A stretch of 64,000 nucleotides of DNA from Pseudomonas sp. AFG_SD02_1510_Pfu_092 (GCF_003331055.1 NZ_PUQD01000001.1:183126-247125); one strand, 5' to 3'; counted from the first letter of the stretch, positions 1-9,192 are shown. Notes: generated by a model from the letters alone, not told the origin. Program-made: numbers and translations.

Positions 1-183
1 GCGGGGACCACCCTGCATGTGCCGCTCGGCAACCTCAGCTATATCGACCACTCCTGCCTTGAGTTGCTTGAAGACTGGAGCCGCAGCAATTCGGCCAATG
101 GGTCGCGGTTGTTGATCGAGCAGCGGCGGTTGAAACGGCGGATCGAGGGGCGGTTGCGGACTACGGCGGGGGTCGGAGTCTGA
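1..183 (+). CDS. SulP-family anion transporter, C-terminal fragment
   Basis: An open frame runs from the window edge to TGA at 181-183 and gives the last 60 residues of a larger protein. The segment LHVPLGNLSYIDHSCLELLE resembles the STAS-like C-terminal end of SulP (sulfate/bicarbonate) permeases, with the characteristic strand, then Asp-His-Ser-Cys at the helix start. It ends in a basic Arg/Leu-rich tail. The family call rests on this short segment and on the usual position of a SulP gene just before the caa3 operon in P. putida. The start lies outside the window. Confidence 0.55.
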   Translation, partial: AGTTLHVPLGNLSYIDHSCLELLEDWSRSNSANGSRLLIEQRRLKRRIEGRLRTTAGVGV

Positions 184-209
184 AGCTGAAAGCCTGTATC
201 GCCTGAACT

Positions 210-304
210 GGCCTCTTCGCGGGTAAACCCGCTCCCACAGGTACTGCGCAGGCTTTGAACCCTGTGCAGTACCTGTGGGAGCGGGTTTACCCGCGAAGAG
301 GCCG
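210..304. repeat. REP element, inverted pair
   Basis: Two copies of the Pseudomonas putida REP unit (core GCGGGTAAACCCGCTCCCAC) face each other at 210-241 and 272-304. The spacer also pairs (GTACTGCGCAGG against CCTGTGCAGTAC), so the whole element forms one long imperfect hairpin. It sits between the SulP gene end and the end of the gene on the opposite strand, the usual REP location. Confidence 0.95.
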
Positions 305-318
305 GAACAACAAATGGG

Positions 319-960
319 TCAGGCCGGCTGCCCCAGCTCGACCCCCAGCTGCCGCGACAGGCACGGCCAGCGCTTCCAGGCCGCGCCGGTTTCCGGGCTG
401 CTCAGCTTTTCGCGGTAGGCTTCCACCGATTCCACCGCAAAGCTCTCATCATTGAGCATCTCGTCCACCGAGTGATGCACCACTTCGTCCAGCTGGTTGG
501 CAAAGCTCTCGCCAATCAACTGGTGGGCAATCAGGTTGGCAACGGTGGTGTCGACCGGGATCAGCGGCTGCTGGAAGTGGCGGATGTACAGGTCGTTCAC
601 CTCTTCCACCAGGCGGTGCGCCAGGTAGGCTTCATCCAGCAGACAGTCCAGGCCGACATGCCCTTGCATCACGCTGGGCGGCTGCAGGAAGTAGGCCTCG
701 GCGATTTTCAGTACCGGTTTGATCTGGGATTCGATCCCGGCCTCGCGGGCGGCTTCGTGAGCGGCCTCGAGCAATTCCGGAACCTGGTCGATGTAGGCGC
801 TGACGAAACGCACCAAAGTACCCTGGGCGTCCTGCTCAGGCAGTTGGATCGAGGGGTGCAGATGGGGCAGTTGCAGCTCGAGACGCGCTTTCAATTGGCC
901 GGTCTGGCCTTCGTGTTGATGGGCTTGGCTTACCTGCTCGCGTACAGCAGCGATGTTCAT
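319..960 (-). CDS. Conserved hypothetical protein
   Basis: The protein is 213 residues, starting at MNIAAVREQVSQ. I do not recognise a family. It is soluble and acidic, without signal peptide or membrane segment, and looks largely helical. ATG at 960 is preferred over an in-frame start at 987 because GGAG lies about 8 bases before it. The gene diverges from the cytochrome oxidase operon across a 369-base gap, so the two may share a regulatory region. Its 3' end faces a REP pair. A role linked to the oxidase or to the SulP gene would be a guess. Confidence 0.8.
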   Translation of the reverse strand: MNIAAVREQVSQAHQHEGQTGQLKARLELQLPHLHPSIQLPEQDAQGTLVRFVSAYIDQVPELLEAAHEAAREAGIESQIKPVLKIAEAYFLQPPSVMQGHVGLDCLLDEAYLAHRLVEEVNDLYIRHFQQPLIPVDTTVANLIAHQLIGESFANQLDEVVHHSVDEMLNDESFAVESVEAYREKLSSPETGAAWKRWPCLSRQLGVELGQPA

Positions 961-1329
961 GACAACTCCAGGGACATTACGTTTCAAACGGAAGACACTA
1001 AATTAGCTCGGTATACAGAATACCTAAGACGTATTTGTTATAAGTCGCGCAAACGTGTGCAGGCTCGGGCATATCGAAATGACATTATTATGCCATTCCC
1101 TGTCAAACACGCGGGTTTCAACGCTTTCAGCCAATTCATTCAGTTCATTTCACGGCCTTCGTTGCGTGCCGTTGGTCGCTGGCTATACTCCCGGTGAACG
1201 TGATTCGCTGATGAGGCCCGACTGCTTTTAGCAGGGGCTCGGTCGTCGAAGCCAGGCAGTCTTGACCGCCGTTCCCTCTTGCCGCAGGCCACGCCTCCGG
1301 GACTACAAGAACGAGAAGGGGAACCCGCA
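961..1329. other. Divergent intergenic region before the caa3 oxidase operon
   Basis: This 369-base gap is AT-richer than its surroundings at 990-1100. It carries a good promoter at 1162-1189 pointing to coxB and about 135 bases of untranslated leader. The leader contains a small hairpin, CTGCT-TTT-AGCAG, near 1222. The ribosome site GAGAAGGGG sits just before the coxB start. No gene is supported in the gap. Confidence 0.7.
1162..1189 (+). promoter_or_regulatory. Probable RpoS/sigma-70 promoter of the caa3 operon
   Basis: The -10 box TATACT at 1184-1189 is preceded by C and by TG two bases earlier (TGGCTATACT), which matches the extended CTATACT element favoured by RpoS. A -35-like TTGCGT lies at 1162-1167 with 16-base spacing. 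RpoS control is inferred; it agrees with the starvation induction known for the aa3 oxidase of P. aeruginosa. Confidence 0.55.
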
Positions 1330-2457
1330 ATGATGCGACATCCACATGTCTGGATGGGCCTCCTGTTGTGGTCGGTTTTTGGTCAGGCCAACGCCGCCTG
1401 GACCGTGAACATGCACCCGGGGGCGACGGAAGTCTCCAACGCCGTCTTCGACCTGCACATGACCATCTTCTGGATCTGCGTGATCATCGGCGTCGTCGTG
1501 TTTGCTGCGATGTTCTGGTCGATGGTGATCCACCGCCGCTCCACCGGCCAACAGGCTGCGCATTTCCACGAACATACCTGGGTGGAAATCCTCTGGACGG
1601 TGGTGCCCTTCCTGATTCTGGTGGCGATGGCCATCCCGGCCACCAAGACCCTGATCGACATCTACGATGCCAGCGAGTCGGACATCGACATCCAGGTGAC
1701 CGGTTACCAGTGGAAATGGCATTACAAATACCTGGGCCAGGATGTGGAGTTCTTCAGCAACCTGGCCACCCCCGCCGACCAGATCCACAACAAGGCACCC
1801 AAGGACGAGCACTACCTGCTCGAAGTCGATCAGCCGCTGGTGCTGCCGGTTGGCGCCAAGGTGCGCTTCCTGGTCACCGCCGCCGACGTCATCCACTCCT
1901 GGTGGGTGCCGGCGTTCGCGGTCAAGCGTGACGCCATCCCCGGCTTCGTCAACGAAGCCTGGACCCGTATCGACAAGCCCGGCATCTACCGCGGCCAGTG
2001 CACCGAATTGTGCGGCAAGGACCACGGCTTCATGCCGGTGGTGGTCGAGGTCAAGTCGAAGGCCGATTACGACACCTGGCTCGGCGAACGCAAGGCGGAA
2101 GCGGCCAAGCTCAAGGAGCTGACCAGCAAGGAATGGACCCTGGAAGAGCTGGTGGCGCGTGGCGACAAGGTCTACCACACCACCTGCGTCGCCTGTCACC
2201 AGGCCGAGGGCCAAGGGCTGCCACCGATGTTCCCGGCGCTCAAGGGCTCGAAGATTGCCACCGGGCCCAAGGAAGCCCACCTGGGCATCGTCTTCCACGG
2301 CAAGCCCGGCACAGCCATGGCCGCGTTCGGCAAGCAACTTTCGGAAGTGGATATCGCCGCCGTGGTGACCTACGAGCGCAACGCCTGGGGCAACAACAAG
2401 GGTGACATGGTCACGCCGAAGGACGTGCTGGCGCTGAAGCAGGCAGAAGCGCAATGA
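1330..2457 (+). CDS. coxB: Cytochrome c oxidase subunit II with fused cytochrome c domain (caa3 type)
   Basis: Subunit II accepts electrons from cytochrome c and passes them through CuA to subunit I. The 375-residue protein has a signal peptide (residues 1-22) and two membrane helices (about 42-66 and 87-107). The CuA domain ligands are His189, Cys224, Cys228, His232 and Met235 in the CTELCGKDHGFM motif. A C-terminal heme c domain carries C286-V-A-C-H290, so this is the caa3 form with its own cytochrome c. ATG at 1330 is chosen because GAGAAGGGG precedes it and the signal peptide begins there. It is the first gene of the oxidase operon, 43 bases before coxA. Confidence 0.97.
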   Translation: MMRHPHVWMGLLLWSVFGQANAAWTVNMHPGATEVSNAVFDLHMTIFWICVIIGVVVFAAMFWSMVIHRRSTGQQAAHFHEHTWVEILWTVVPFLILVAMAIPATKTLIDIYDASESDIDIQVTGYQWKWHYKYLGQDVEFFSNLATPADQIHNKAPKDEHYLLEVDQPLVLPVGAKVRFLVTAADVIHSWWVPAFAVKRDAIPGFVNEAWTRIDKPGIYRGQCTELCGKDHGFMPVVVEVKSKADYDTWLGERKAEAAKLKELTSKEWTLEELVARGDKVYHTTCVACHQAEGQGLPPMFPALKGSKIATGPKEAHLGIVFHGKPGTAMAAFGKQLSEVDIAAVVTYERNAWGNNKGDMVTPKDVLALKQAEAQ

Positions 2458-2500
2458 ACCGGGTTACTCGCGGCAATCAGCAGATTGCAGGAGACAGGAC

Positions 2501-4090
2501 ATGAGTGCAGTGATCGACGACCACGCCCACGGCCATGAGCATGCACACGGGCCGGCCAAGGGCTTGATGCGCTGGGTGCTGACCACCAACCACAAGGACA
2601 TCGGCACGATGTACCTGTGGTTCAGCTTCATCATGTTCCTGCTCGGCGGCTCGTTCGCCATGGTCATCCGTGCCGAGCTGTTCCAGCCCGGGCTGCAGAT
2701 CGTCGAGCCGGCGTTCTTCAACCAGATGACCACCATGCACGGCCTGATCATGGTGTTCGGCGCGGTGATGCCGGCCTTCGTCGGCCTGGCCAACTGGATG
2801 ATCCCGCTGATGATCGGCGCCCCCGACATGGCCCTGCCGCGGATGAACAACTTCAGCTTCTGGCTGCTACCGGCGGCCTTCCTGCTGCTGGTCTCGACCT
2901 TGTTCAGCCCGGGTGGCGGGCCGAATTTCGGCTGGACCTTCTACGCCCCGCTGTCCACCACCTACGCCCCGGCCAGCGTCACCTTCTTCATCTTCGCCAT
3001 CCACCTGATGGGTGTCAGCTCGATCATGGGTGCGATCAACGTGATCGCCACCATCCTCAACCTGCGTGCCCCGGGCATGACCCTGATGAAAATGCCCCTG
3101 TTCGTCTGGACCTGGCTGATCACCGCGTTTCTGCTGATCGCGGTAATGCCGGTGCTGGCCGGCGTGGTGACCATGATGCTGATGGACATCCATTTCGGCA
3201 CCAGCTTCTTCAGTGCCGCCGGTGGCGGTGACCCGGTGCTGTTCCAGCACGTGTTCTGGTTCTTCGGCCACCCCGAGGTGTACATCATGATCCTGCCGGC
3301 TTTCGGTGCGGTCAGTTCGATCATCCCGGCGTTCTCGCGCAAGCCGCTGTTCGGCTACACCTCCATGGTCTACGCCACCGGTGCCATCGCCTTCCTGTCC
3401 TTCATCGTCTGGGCCCACCACATGTTCGTGGTCGGCATCCCGGTGGTCGGCGAGCTGTTCTTCATGTACGCCACCATGCTGATCGCCGTGCCCACCGGGG
3501 TGAAGGTGTTCAACTGGGTCAGCACCATGTGGGAAGGCTCGCTCACCTTCGAGACACCGATGCTGTTCGCCATCGCCTTCGTCATCCTGTTCACCATCGG
3601 CGGCTTCAGCGGGTTGATGCTGGCCATTGCGCCGGCCGACTTCCAGTACCACGACACCTATTTCGTGGTCGCGCACTTCCACTATGTGCTGGTGCCGGGG
3701 GCCATCTTCGGCATCTTCGCTTCGGCCTACTACTGGTTACCGAAATGGACCGGCCACATGTACGACGAAACCCTCGGCAAGCTGCACTTCTGGCTGTCGT
3801 TCGTCGGCATGAACATGGCCTTCTTCCCCATGCACTTCGTGGGGCTGGCTGGCATGCCGCGGCGGATTCCCGACTACAACCTGCAATTCGCCGACTTCAA
3901 CATGGTCTCGTCGATCGGCGCGTTCATGTTCGGTGCCACGCAGATCTTCTTCCTGTTCATCGTCATCAAGTGTATCCGCGGCGGCGCGCCGGCACCGGCC
4001 AAGCCCTGGGATGGCGCCGAGGGCCTGGAATGGTCGATCCCTTCGCCGGCGCCCTACCACACCTTCCAGACCCCACCGGAAGTGAAATAG
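2501..4090 (+). CDS. coxA: Cytochrome c oxidase subunit I
   Basis: Subunit I is the catalytic heme-copper subunit that reduces oxygen to water and pumps protons across the inner membrane. The 529-residue protein has about 12 membrane helices. HPEVY at 257-261 holds the CuB histidine and the cross-linked tyrosine. HFH at 392-394 supplies the heme a3 and heme a ligands. The N-terminus is His-rich (DDHAHGHEHAHG) before the first helix. AGGAGA lies before the ATG. It follows coxB and precedes ctaG in the standard order. Confidence 0.98.
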   Translation: MSAVIDDHAHGHEHAHGPAKGLMRWVLTTNHKDIGTMYLWFSFIMFLLGGSFAMVIRAELFQPGLQIVEPAFFNQMTTMHGLIMVFGAVMPAFVGLANWMIPLMIGAPDMALPRMNNFSFWLLPAAFLLLVSTLFSPGGGPNFGWTFYAPLSTTYAPASVTFFIFAIHLMGVSSIMGAINVIATILNLRAPGMTLMKMPLFVWTWLITAFLLIAVMPVLAGVVTMMLMDIHFGTSFFSAAGGGDPVLFQHVFWFFGHPEVYIMILPAFGAVSSIIPAFSRKPLFGYTSMVYATGAIAFLSFIVWAHHMFVVGIPVVGELFFMYATMLIAVPTGVKVFNWVSTMWEGSLTFETPMLFAIAFVILFTIGGFSGLMLAIAPADFQYHDTYFVVAHFHYVLVPGAIFGIFASAYYWLPKWTGHMYDETLGKLHFWLSFVGMNMAFFPMHFVGLAGMPRRIPDYNLQFADFNMVSSIGAFMFGATQIFFLFIVIKCIRGGAPAPAKPWDGAEGLEWSIPSPAPYHTFQTPPEVK

Positions 4091-4100
4091 GGACCCTGCC

Positions 4101-4667
4101 ATGAACGGCCTGTCGCTGAAACGCCTGGTGCTGCGCCTGCTGATGCTGACGGTGGTGATGTTCGCCTTCGGCTTCGCCCTGGTGCCGATCTACGACGTGA
4201 TGTGCAAGGCCTTCGGTATCAATGGCAAGACTGGCGGGCAGTACGCAGGCAGCCAGGTCAGCGACCCGACGCGGTCGGTGCGGGTGCAGTTCATGTCGAC
4301 CAACGCCAGCGACATGGTCTGGGACTTCTACTCCACCGCCGACCAGCTGGAGGTCAACCCGGGGGCAGTCAACCAGATGATCTTCATTGCCCACAACCCG
4401 ACCGACCGGCCGATGAGCGCGCAAGCCATCCCCAGCATTACCCCGGCCGAGGCGGCGGCGTATTTCCACAAGACCGAGTGCTTCTGCTTTACCCAGCAGG
4501 TGCTGCAGCCCGGCGAACGCATCGAGATGCCGGTGCGCTTCATCGTCGACCGCGACCTGCCGGCCAGCGTGAAGCACCTGACACTGGCTTACACCTTGTT
4601 CGACATCACCGCTCGCCACCCGCCGGTCGCACATGTCGCGGCCCAGGGCGTCCAGGGCGCCCGTTGA
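4101..4667 (+). CDS. ctaG: Cytochrome c oxidase assembly protein CtaG/Cox11
   Basis: CtaG delivers copper to the CuB site of subunit I. The 188-residue protein has one N-terminal membrane anchor (about residues 10-30, ending VPIYDVMCKAFGING) and a periplasmic domain. The copper-binding motif CFCF lies in HKTECFCFTQQVL. Length and motif order are typical. It begins 10 bases after coxA, so the two are probably cotranscribed. Confidence 0.96.
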   Translation: MNGLSLKRLVLRLLMLTVVMFAFGFALVPIYDVMCKAFGINGKTGGQYAGSQVSDPTRSVRVQFMSTNASDMVWDFYSTADQLEVNPGAVNQMIFIAHNPTDRPMSAQAIPSITPAEAAAYFHKTECFCFTQQVLQPGERIEMPVRFIVDRDLPASVKHLTLAYTLFDITARHPPVAHVAAQGVQGAR

Positions 4668-4683
4668 GGGAAGGAGAACAGCA

Positions 4684-5571
4684 ATGGCAAGTCATGAGCA
4701 CTACTACGTCCCGGCGCAGAGCAAGTGGCCGATCATCGCCACCATCGGCATGTTCATCACGGTGTTCGGCCTGGGCACGTGGTTCAACGACCTGAAGGCC
4801 GGCCACCCGGAGTCGCACGGGCCGCTGATTTTCTTCGTTGGTGCGTTGTTCCTGGCCTACATGCTGTTCGGCTGGTTCGGTGCGGTGGTGCGCGAGAGCC
4901 GCGCGGGGCTGTACAGCGCGCAGCTGGATCGCTCGTTCCGCTGGGGCATGAGCTGGTTCATCTTCTCCGAGGTGATGTTCTTCCTGGCGTTCTTCGGTGC
5001 GCTGTTCTACGTGCGTGTGCTGGCCGGGCCGTGGCTGGGCGGTGAAGGGGCCAAAGGGGTGGCGCACATGCTGTGGCCGACCTTCGAGTTCACCTGGCCT
5101 TTGCTGCACACTCCCGACCCGAAACTGTTCCCGCCGCCCAAGGAAGTGATCGACCCGTGGCACCTGCCGCTGATCAACACCATCTTGCTGGTCAGTTCCA
5201 GCGTGACCATTACCCTCGCCCACCATGCCCTGCGCCGTGATCACCGTGGTCCGCTGAAGCTGTGGATGGCCGTGACCATTGCCCTTGGCATCAGCTTTAT
5301 CGCGCTGCAGGCGTTCGAGTATCACGAGGCCTACACCAAGCTGGGGCTGACGCTGGGATCGGGGATCTATGGCGCGACGTTCTTCATGCTCACCGGCTTC
5401 CACGGTGCGCACGTGACCTTGGGCACGATCATCCTGATCGTGATGTTCGTGCGCATTCTGCGCGGGCATTTCAACCCGGAGAAACACTTCGGCTTCGAGG
5501 CGGCCAGCTGGTACTGGCACTTCGTCGATGTGGTGTGGGTGGGGTTGTTCATCTTTGTCTATGTGCTGTGA
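4684..5571 (+). CDS. coxC: Cytochrome c oxidase subunit III
   Basis: Subunit III is a non-catalytic membrane subunit that stabilises the oxidase and its proton uptake path. The 295-residue protein has seven predicted helices and the family signatures AFEYHEAY and GFHGAHV, ending with WYWHFVDVVW. ATG at 4684 has a strong site (GGAAGGAGAA) and begins MASHEHYYVP as in relatives. An earlier in-frame ATG at 4633 overlaps ctaG and is rejected. Confidence 0.96.
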   Translation: MASHEHYYVPAQSKWPIIATIGMFITVFGLGTWFNDLKAGHPESHGPLIFFVGALFLAYMLFGWFGAVVRESRAGLYSAQLDRSFRWGMSWFIFSEVMFFLAFFGALFYVRVLAGPWLGGEGAKGVAHMLWPTFEFTWPLLHTPDPKLFPPPKEVIDPWHLPLINTILLVSSSVTITLAHHALRRDHRGPLKLWMAVTIALGISFIALQAFEYHEAYTKLGLTLGSGIYGATFFMLTGFHGAHVTLGTIILIVMFVRILRGHFNPEKHFGFEAASWYWHFVDVVWVGLFIFVYVL

Positions 5572-5579
5572 ATAGAGAA

Positions 5580-5657
5580 CCCTGTGGGAGCGGGCGCGCC
5601 CGCGAATGCGTCGGTACATTCAACATCGCATTCGCGGGCATGCCCGCTCCCACAGGG
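5580..5657. repeat. REP element, compact inverted pair
   Basis: CCTGTGGGAGCGGGCGCGCC and its inverse flank a short loop, and GCGAATGCG/CGCATTCGC extends the stem. It lies between coxC and the convergent small gene that follows. It may act as a transcript stabiliser or a weak bidirectional terminator. Confidence 0.93.
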
Positions 5658-5670
5658 TCAGGTGAAAACT

Positions 5671-5874
5671 TCAGAAAGGGGCGTGAGATACGAGCTGACC
5701 ACTGATGAAGCCCCAGGCGACCAGGCCGATGGTCAGCGCCGCGAGGGTCACCCGCACGGTCAGCGCTTTCAGCAAACGGGTCGAGTTTTCATCGTCCTTG
5801 ACCAGAAACACCAGGCCACTGAACAGGCTGGCAATCGTGGCCAACAGCATCAGGACAATCGCGGCCTTGAGCAT
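5671..5874 (-). CDS. DUF2909 twin-transmembrane small protein
   Basis: A 67-residue protein (MLKAAIVLMLLATIASLFSG...) has two hydrophobic helices joined by the charged turn KDDENSTRLLKAL. This is the pattern of the DUF2909 twin-helix proteins found beside cytochrome oxidase genes in proteobacteria. CGGAG lies about 9 bases before the ATG at 5874. It is encoded opposite to the oxidase operon and diverges from the SURF1 gene across 63 bases. The function is unknown; a role in oxidase assembly or stability is inferred only from position. Confidence 0.85.
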   Translation of the reverse strand: MLKAAIVLMLLATIASLFSGLVFLVKDDENSTRLLKALTVRVTLAALTIGLVAWGFISGQLVSHAPF

Positions 5875-5937
5875 GGCGCTACTCCGGGGGGATGCGGTGA
5901 TGTGGATAAGTATAGCGATCGGCCTGGCGAGGCGGCG

Positions 5938-6675
5938 ATGAAGGCGTTTCGCCCGGGCTGGATACCTACCCTGGTGGTGCTTGCGCTGCTGCCGGGGTTG
6001 ATCGCGCTTGGCTGCTGGCAACTCGGCCGCGCCGCAGAGAAGCGCGTGTTGCTGGCGACCTATGCCGAACGACGGGCCGAGGCGCCACTGGCCACGGTCC
6101 AGCTTCTGGCCCACGAAGACAATGCCTTCCGCCGCGTGCACCTCTATGGCCGCTTCGATGCCGCGCACAGCCTGCTGCTGGACAACCGCATGCGCGATGG
6201 CCGGGCCGGTGTCGAGCTGCTGCAACCCTTCCATGACCAGGCCAGCGGCCTGTGGCTGCTGGTCAACCGTGGCTGGCTGCCTTGGCCGGATCGCCGTGTG
6301 CCGGTGCATTTCGACACCCCGGCCCAGGCGTTGGCGCTGGACGCTTCGGTCTATGTCGCGCCCGGCAACACATTCCAGCTGCATCCCGACCCTGCCGGCG
6401 GCGAATGGCCGCAGCTGCTCACTGCCGTGGATACCGTACGCCTCTGGCAACGGCTCGAGCGCGAAGGCTTCGCCCAGGAGCTGCGCCTGGAACCCGGCCC
6501 GGCAGCCTATCGCCTGGACTGGCCAATCGTCGCCATGGGCCCGGAAAAACACCTGGGGTACGCCGTGCAGTGGTTTGCCCTGGCCAGCGCTTTGGTACTG
6601 CTCTACCTCTATTTCGGTTGGCACCAAAACAAGGAGAAACGCCATGGCCACCGCCACTCCACTGGAAGTGCCTGA
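5938..6675 (+). CDS. SURF1-family cytochrome oxidase assembly protein
   Basis: SURF1 proteins help insert heme a into subunit I. This 245-residue protein has the two terminal membrane helices of the family (about 8-28 and 212-232) with a periplasmic domain between. The signatures LGCWQLGRAAEK near the N-terminus, VNRGWLP in the middle and YAVQWFALA before the second helix are all present. ATG at 5938 follows GGCGAGG. The last 32 bases overlap the next gene in another frame, which suggests translational coupling. Confidence 0.93.
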   Translation: MKAFRPGWIPTLVVLALLPGLIALGCWQLGRAAEKRVLLATYAERRAEAPLATVQLLAHEDNAFRRVHLYGRFDAAHSLLLDNRMRDGRAGVELLQPFHDQASGLWLLVNRGWLPWPDRRVPVHFDTPAQALALDASVYVAPGNTFQLHPDPAGGEWPQLLTAVDTVRLWQRLEREGFAQELRLEPGPAAYRLDWPIVAMGPEKHLGYAVQWFALASALVLLYLYFGWHQNKEKRHGHRHSTGSA

Positions 6676-7225
6676 ACACAGCAAACCCAGGGTTCGCGGG
6701 CGTTTGCAGCTGCTCTTGATCCTGCTGGTAGTGCTTGGGCCGATGATCCTCGCCACCAGCATGTACAAGCTCAAGTTCTGGGTGCCGGAAGGCCGCAGCT
6801 ACCACGGCATGATGATCGGCAACGGCGAGAGCCGGGCCGACCTTGGCGTGGCCGGCCAGGATCAGCGCTGGCAGCTGTTGGTCAGCGCACCCCAGGCCTG
6901 TGCCGAGGATTGCCAGCGGCTGGTGTACCTGGCCCGGCAGATTCAGGTTGGCCTGGGGCGCGATGCCAGCCGTGCCAGCCACGCGCTGGCGGCCGCGCAA
7001 CCGCTGAGTGCCGACTACCAGGTGCTGCTCGGCCGTGAATATCCGCAGCTGCAGCGGTACCCGCTGGATACGCAACGCTACCTGGAAAAGGTTGGCGAGG
7101 CCGGCCCGCAGCTATGGATCGTCGACCCGCACGGCAACCTGGTGCTGCGCTACGACGCCAAGGTCAACGGCAAGCATGTGCTGGACGACCTGCGCCACCT
7201 GCTCAAGCTGTCCAACATCGGCTAG
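6644..7225 (+). CDS. Membrane-anchored Sco/thioredoxin-like protein of the oxidase operon
   Basis: The product is 193 residues with one N-terminal helix (about 20-40). The rest looks like a divergent Sco/thioredoxin fold. RWQLLVSAPQACAEDCQRL carries a CxxxC pair (Cys86, Cys90), placed as Sco proteins place CPDIC after [11 protein letters not shown]. Near the end, LWIVDPHGNLVLRYD resembles the Sco segment [13 protein letters not shown]. The Sco copper-binding His before that segment is not evident. AGGAG precedes the ATG, and the gene overlaps SURF1 by 32 bases. It probably works in copper or thiol handling during oxidase assembly; this is inference from alignment by eye. Confidence 0.8.
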   Translation: MATATPLEVPEHSKPRVRGRLQLLLILLVVLGPMILATSMYKLKFWVPEGRSYHGMMIGNGESRADLGVAGQDQRWQLLVSAPQACAEDCQRLVYLARQIQVGLGRDASRASHALAAAQPLSADYQVLLGREYPQLQRYPLDTQRYLEKVGEAGPQLWIVDPHGNLVLRYDAKVNGKHVLDDLRHLLKLSNIG

Positions 7226-7234
7226 GAGCCTGCC

Positions 7235-8308
7235 ATGGCCAGACCCGGATTCCGCCTTGCTGTGTTCGCCACCCTGTTGGCATTGCTGGTCGTCCTGCTC
7301 GGTGCCTATACCCGCCTGACCCACGCCGGCCTGGGTTGCCCCGACTGGCCTGGCTGTTACGGCTTCATCAGCGTGCCCAAGAGCGAAGCACAGCTGGCCC
7401 ATGCCGAGCTGCATTTCCCCGAACACCCGGTAGAAGCCGCCAAAGGCTGGGCCGAGATGGTCCACCGCTATTTCGCCGGGAGCCTGGCCGTGGTGATTGC
7501 CCTGCTCGCCCTGCAGGCCGTGCGCCGGCATGCCCGCGATGGCCAACCGTATCGCCTGCCGGTGCTGCTGCTGGGCGTGGTACTGGCCCAGGCCGCGTTC
7601 GGCATGTGGACCGTCACGCTTCAACTCTGGCCGCAGGTGGTCACTGCGCACCTGCTGGGCGGCTTCACCACGGTGAGCCTGCTGTTCCTGTTGTCCCTGC
7701 GTCTGTCCCGCGCCTTTGCGCCCTTGCCGAAATTGCCGCTGAGCCTGCGCCGGATCGCCGCGCTGGCCCTGCTGGTGGTGGTCGGCCAGATCGCCCTGGG
7801 TGGTTGGGTCAGCGCCAATTACGCCGCCGTGGCCTGCATCGACCTGCCAACCTGCCACGGCGAGTGGTGGCCGGCAGCGGACTTCAGCAACGGTTTTCAT
7901 CTGACCCAGCACGTCGGCCCGAACTACCTGGGCGGCCAGCTCGACAGCGATGCGCGCACGGCCATTCATATCAGCCATCGGCTGGGCGCGCTGGCGGTGA
8001 CACTGGTGCTGTTGCTGCTCAGCTGGAAGCTGCACCGCAACCGCCTCGATGGCCTGGCGCGGCTGGTACTGTTGGCGCTGGCTGTGCAAGTAAGCCTGGG
8101 GCTGGCCAACGTGCTGTTGCATCTGCCGTTGGCCGTGGCGGTGGCACACAATGCCGGCGGTGCTCTGTTGTTGCTGACCATGGTTTTCCTGAACTACCGC
8201 ATTCGGGTGGCTGACCAAATTCATATCAGCCAAGGCTGGCGCCTGACGCCGATGGCCGGCGCGGGCGTCGCCCCACACCCGAGGAATGCACTGTGGCGAC
8301 GCTTCTGA
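7235..8308 (+). CDS. ctaA: Heme A synthase (CtaA/COX15)
   Basis: Oxidises heme O to heme A for the aa3 centre, in the inner membrane. The 357-residue protein has about eight helices. The paired His-containing helices typical of CtaA are seen: MVHRYFAG in the first half, [20 protein letters not shown], and HISHRLGA in the second half. CPDWPGCYG and CIDLPTCHG supply the conserved cysteine pairs in external loops. AGGAG precedes the ATG. The end overlaps the cyoE start by 16 bases. Confidence 0.95.
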   Translation: MARPGFRLAVFATLLALLVVLLGAYTRLTHAGLGCPDWPGCYGFISVPKSEAQLAHAELHFPEHPVEAAKGWAEMVHRYFAGSLAVVIALLALQAVRRHARDGQPYRLPVLLLGVVLAQAAFGMWTVTLQLWPQVVTAHLLGGFTTVSLLFLLSLRLSRAFAPLPKLPLSLRRIAALALLVVVGQIALGGWVSANYAAVACIDLPTCHGEWWPAADFSNGFHLTQHVGPNYLGGQLDSDARTAIHISHRLGALAVTLVLLLLSWKLHRNRLDGLARLVLLALAVQVSLGLANVLLHLPLAVAVAHNAGGALLLLTMVFLNYRIRVADQIHISQGWRLTPMAGAGVAPHPRNALWRRF

Positions 8309-9192
8309 AAGCACAGGGACAGCGTGCCGGCTGGCGCGACTACCTGGAACTGACCAAGCCCAAAGTGGTGGTGCTGATGTTGATCACCTCGCTGGTGGGC
8401 ATGTTGCTGGCCTCGCGCGCGGGGGTGGCGTGGCAGGTGCTGGTGTTCGGCAACCTGGGCATCGGCCTGTGTGCCGGCGGGGCGGCGGTGGTCAACCACG
8501 TGGTCGATCGTCGTATCGATGCGCTGATGGCTCGCACCCACAAGCGCCCACTCGCTCAGGGCCGTGTCGAACCGCTGCCGGCCTTGCTGTTCGCCCTCGG
8601 CCTGGCGCTGTCGGGCATGGCGGTGCTGCTGCTATTCACCAACGCCCTCACCGCCTGGCTGACCCTCGCCTCGCTGATCGGTTACGCCGTGATCTATACC
8701 GGCTTTCTCAAGCGTGCCACGCCGCAGAACATTGTCATCGGCGGCCTGGCCGGGGCTGCCCCGCCGCTGCTTGGCTGGGTAGCGGTCACCGGGCACATCA
8801 GCGCCGAACCCTTGTTGCTGGTGCTGATCATCTTCGCCTGGACCCCGCCGCACTTCTGGGCCTTGGCCATTCACCGCAAAGCCGAATATGCCAAGGCCGA
8901 CATCCCGATGCTGCCGGTCACCCACGGCGAGCGCTACACCAAGCTGCACATCCTGCTCTACACGCTGATATTGCTGGCGATCACCCTGCTGCCCTATGTC
9001 ATCCACATGAGTGGCCTGCTGTACCTGGCTTGTGCCGTCGTGCTGGGCCTGCGCTTCCTGCAATGGGCCTGGGTGTTGTACCGTGGCAGCCGGCCGCACG
9101 CGGCGATCGGTACCTTCAAGTACTCTATCGGCTACCTGTTCGCGCTGTTCATCGCGTTGCTCCTCGACCACTACCTGCTGCCGAGCTTATGA
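8293..9192 (+). CDS. cyoE: Protoheme IX farnesyltransferase (heme O synthase)
   Basis: Transfers a farnesyl group to heme B to give heme O, the substrate of CtaA. The 299-residue UbiA-fold protein has about eight helices. It shows the Asp-rich prenyl-diphosphate site [15 protein letters not shown] and the second site region around YTGFLKR. The start is GTG at 8293 with GAGGA upstream, inside the end of ctaA. Four bases at the other end (ATGA) are shared with the Sco gene, so ctaA, cyoE and sco are tightly coupled. Confidence 0.96.
   Translation: MATLLKAQGQRAGWRDYLELTKPKVVVLMLITSLVGMLLASRAGVAWQVLVFGNLGIGLCAGGAAVVNHVVDRRIDALMARTHKRPLAQGRVEPLPALLFALGLALSGMAVLLLFTNALTAWLTLASLIGYAVIYTGFLKRATPQNIVIGGLAGAAPPLLGWVAVTGHISAEPLLLVLIIFAWTPPHFWALAIHRKAEYAKADIPMLPVTHGERYTKLHILLYTLILLAITLLPYVIHMSGLLYLACAVVLGLRFLQWAWVLYRGSRPHAAIGTFKYSIGYLFALFIALLLDHYLLPSL

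Noticed and set aside
1303..2454. A long open frame opposite coxB
   Set aside because: Shadow of coxB; no motif, and coxB is certain.
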